Under the pieces are notes generated by a model. The model did no database searches, was not told where the DNA came from, and saw only the letters and a list, made by a program, of their open reading frames with translations. Shown piece after piece: positions 6,124-6,366 of a stretch of DNA of 6,366 bases. Source of the DNA: Deltaproteobacteria bacterium. GTDB lineage: Bacteria > Myxococcota_A > Polyangia > Polyangiales > Houyiibacteriaceae. The first letter of the stretch is position 1. Each line of letters begins with the position of its first letter. The stretch is from positions 1 through 6,366 of the forward strand of contig QMMB01000207.1 in assembly GCA_003647035.1 (NCBI GenBank). The letters run 5' to 3'. The position numbers were made by a program, and so were the translations under genes.

Positions 6124-6366
6124 ATGCGAAACGACAGTCACGGCGACGGCTCCTTTCGCGCTGACCAACTCGCGCGTTGCGGTCCTGACTGCGTCTTCGA
6201 AGCTGGCGTTTTGACCTTTACCCCCGAGAACATCGAGCTCGGCCGGAACGTGTACGTCGGGCACAACGCCATCCTCAAAGGTTACCACCACAACACGATG
6301 CGGATCGGAGACGAGACCTGGATCGGTCAGCAGGCGTTCCTGCATAGCGCGGGCGGCATCGACATC
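6124..6366 (+). CDS. Hexapeptide-repeat (left-handed beta-helix) acyltransferase, N-terminal part (cut by window edge)
   Basis: These are the first 81 codons of an acyltransferase of the maltose/galactoside O-acetyltransferase or WbbJ type, which usually transfers acetyl from acetyl-CoA to a sugar hydroxyl or amine. The diagnostic feature is the run of six-residue turns with small aliphatic residues at fixed spacing: IELGRN (38-43), VYVGHN (44-49), AILKGY (50-55), then RIGDETWIGQQAFLHSAGGI (60-79). The preceding CGPDCVFEAGVLTFTPENI is the usual lead-in strand. Most of the helix and the expected catalytic His region lie beyond the window, so donor and acceptor cannot be assigned. ATG 6124 follows the previous stop by 3 nt and has no clear Shine-Dalgarno, consistent with coupled translation. 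Position after the flippase-like and DUF2723 genes suggests it acetylates the glycan or lipid handled by them; this is inference from context. Confidence 0.85.
   Translation, partial: MRNDSHGDGSFRADQLARCGPDCVFEAGVLTFTPENIELGRNVYVGHNAILKGYHHNTMRIGDETWIGQQAFLHSAGGIDI

Overview
This is a GC-rich window from a bacterial chromosome. It holds the start of one gene on the minus strand and, facing away from it, a tightly packed plus-strand gene run that continues past the right edge. Three things suggest a Myxococcota-type (former Deltaproteobacteria) or similar environmental bacterium: strong G/C preference at third codon positions, GTG starts, and a eukaryote-like Ser/Thr kinase headed by a small Cys motif (CPxC...FCPxD). 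This assignment is inference; there is no rRNA or other marker here to settle it.

Layout. 1-402 (minus) is the first 134 codons of a Ser/Thr protein kinase, cut at the window edge. 403-526 is a short divergent intergenic region that must hold the promoters of both sides. 527-2173 (plus) is mutL, for DNA mismatch repair. 2166-3098 is miaA, for tRNA A37 prenylation, overlapping mutL by 8 nt. 3095-3178 is a 27-codon reading frame that starts inside the miaA stop codon (GTGA overlap) and stops 1 nt before the next gene. 3180-4154 encodes a polytopic membrane protein of the LPG-synthase-TM/flippase-like family. 4147-6120 encodes a multi-pass protein of the DUF2723 type, probably a GT-C-like glycosyltransferase, overlapping the previous gene by 8 nt. 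6124-6366 is the start of a hexapeptide-repeat (left-handed beta-helix) acyltransferase, cut at the right edge.

How the genes fit together. Every plus-strand junction overlaps or is separated by at most 3 nt, so the block from mutL onward looks like one translationally coupled transcript. The first two genes form the conserved mutL-miaA housekeeping pair. The downstream three look like an envelope glycan or lipid modification module: membrane flippase-like protein, membrane glycosyltransferase candidate, acyltransferase. Their substrate cannot be read from the sequence.

The points most worth a second look are a MutL whose C-terminal domain is recognisable but has lost all three endonuclease motifs, and the micro-frame between miaA and the flippase-like gene, whose first residues resemble the N terminus of AcpH-like proteins. 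I see no mobile element, CRISPR array, tRNA or rRNA, and no convincing previously undescribed system.
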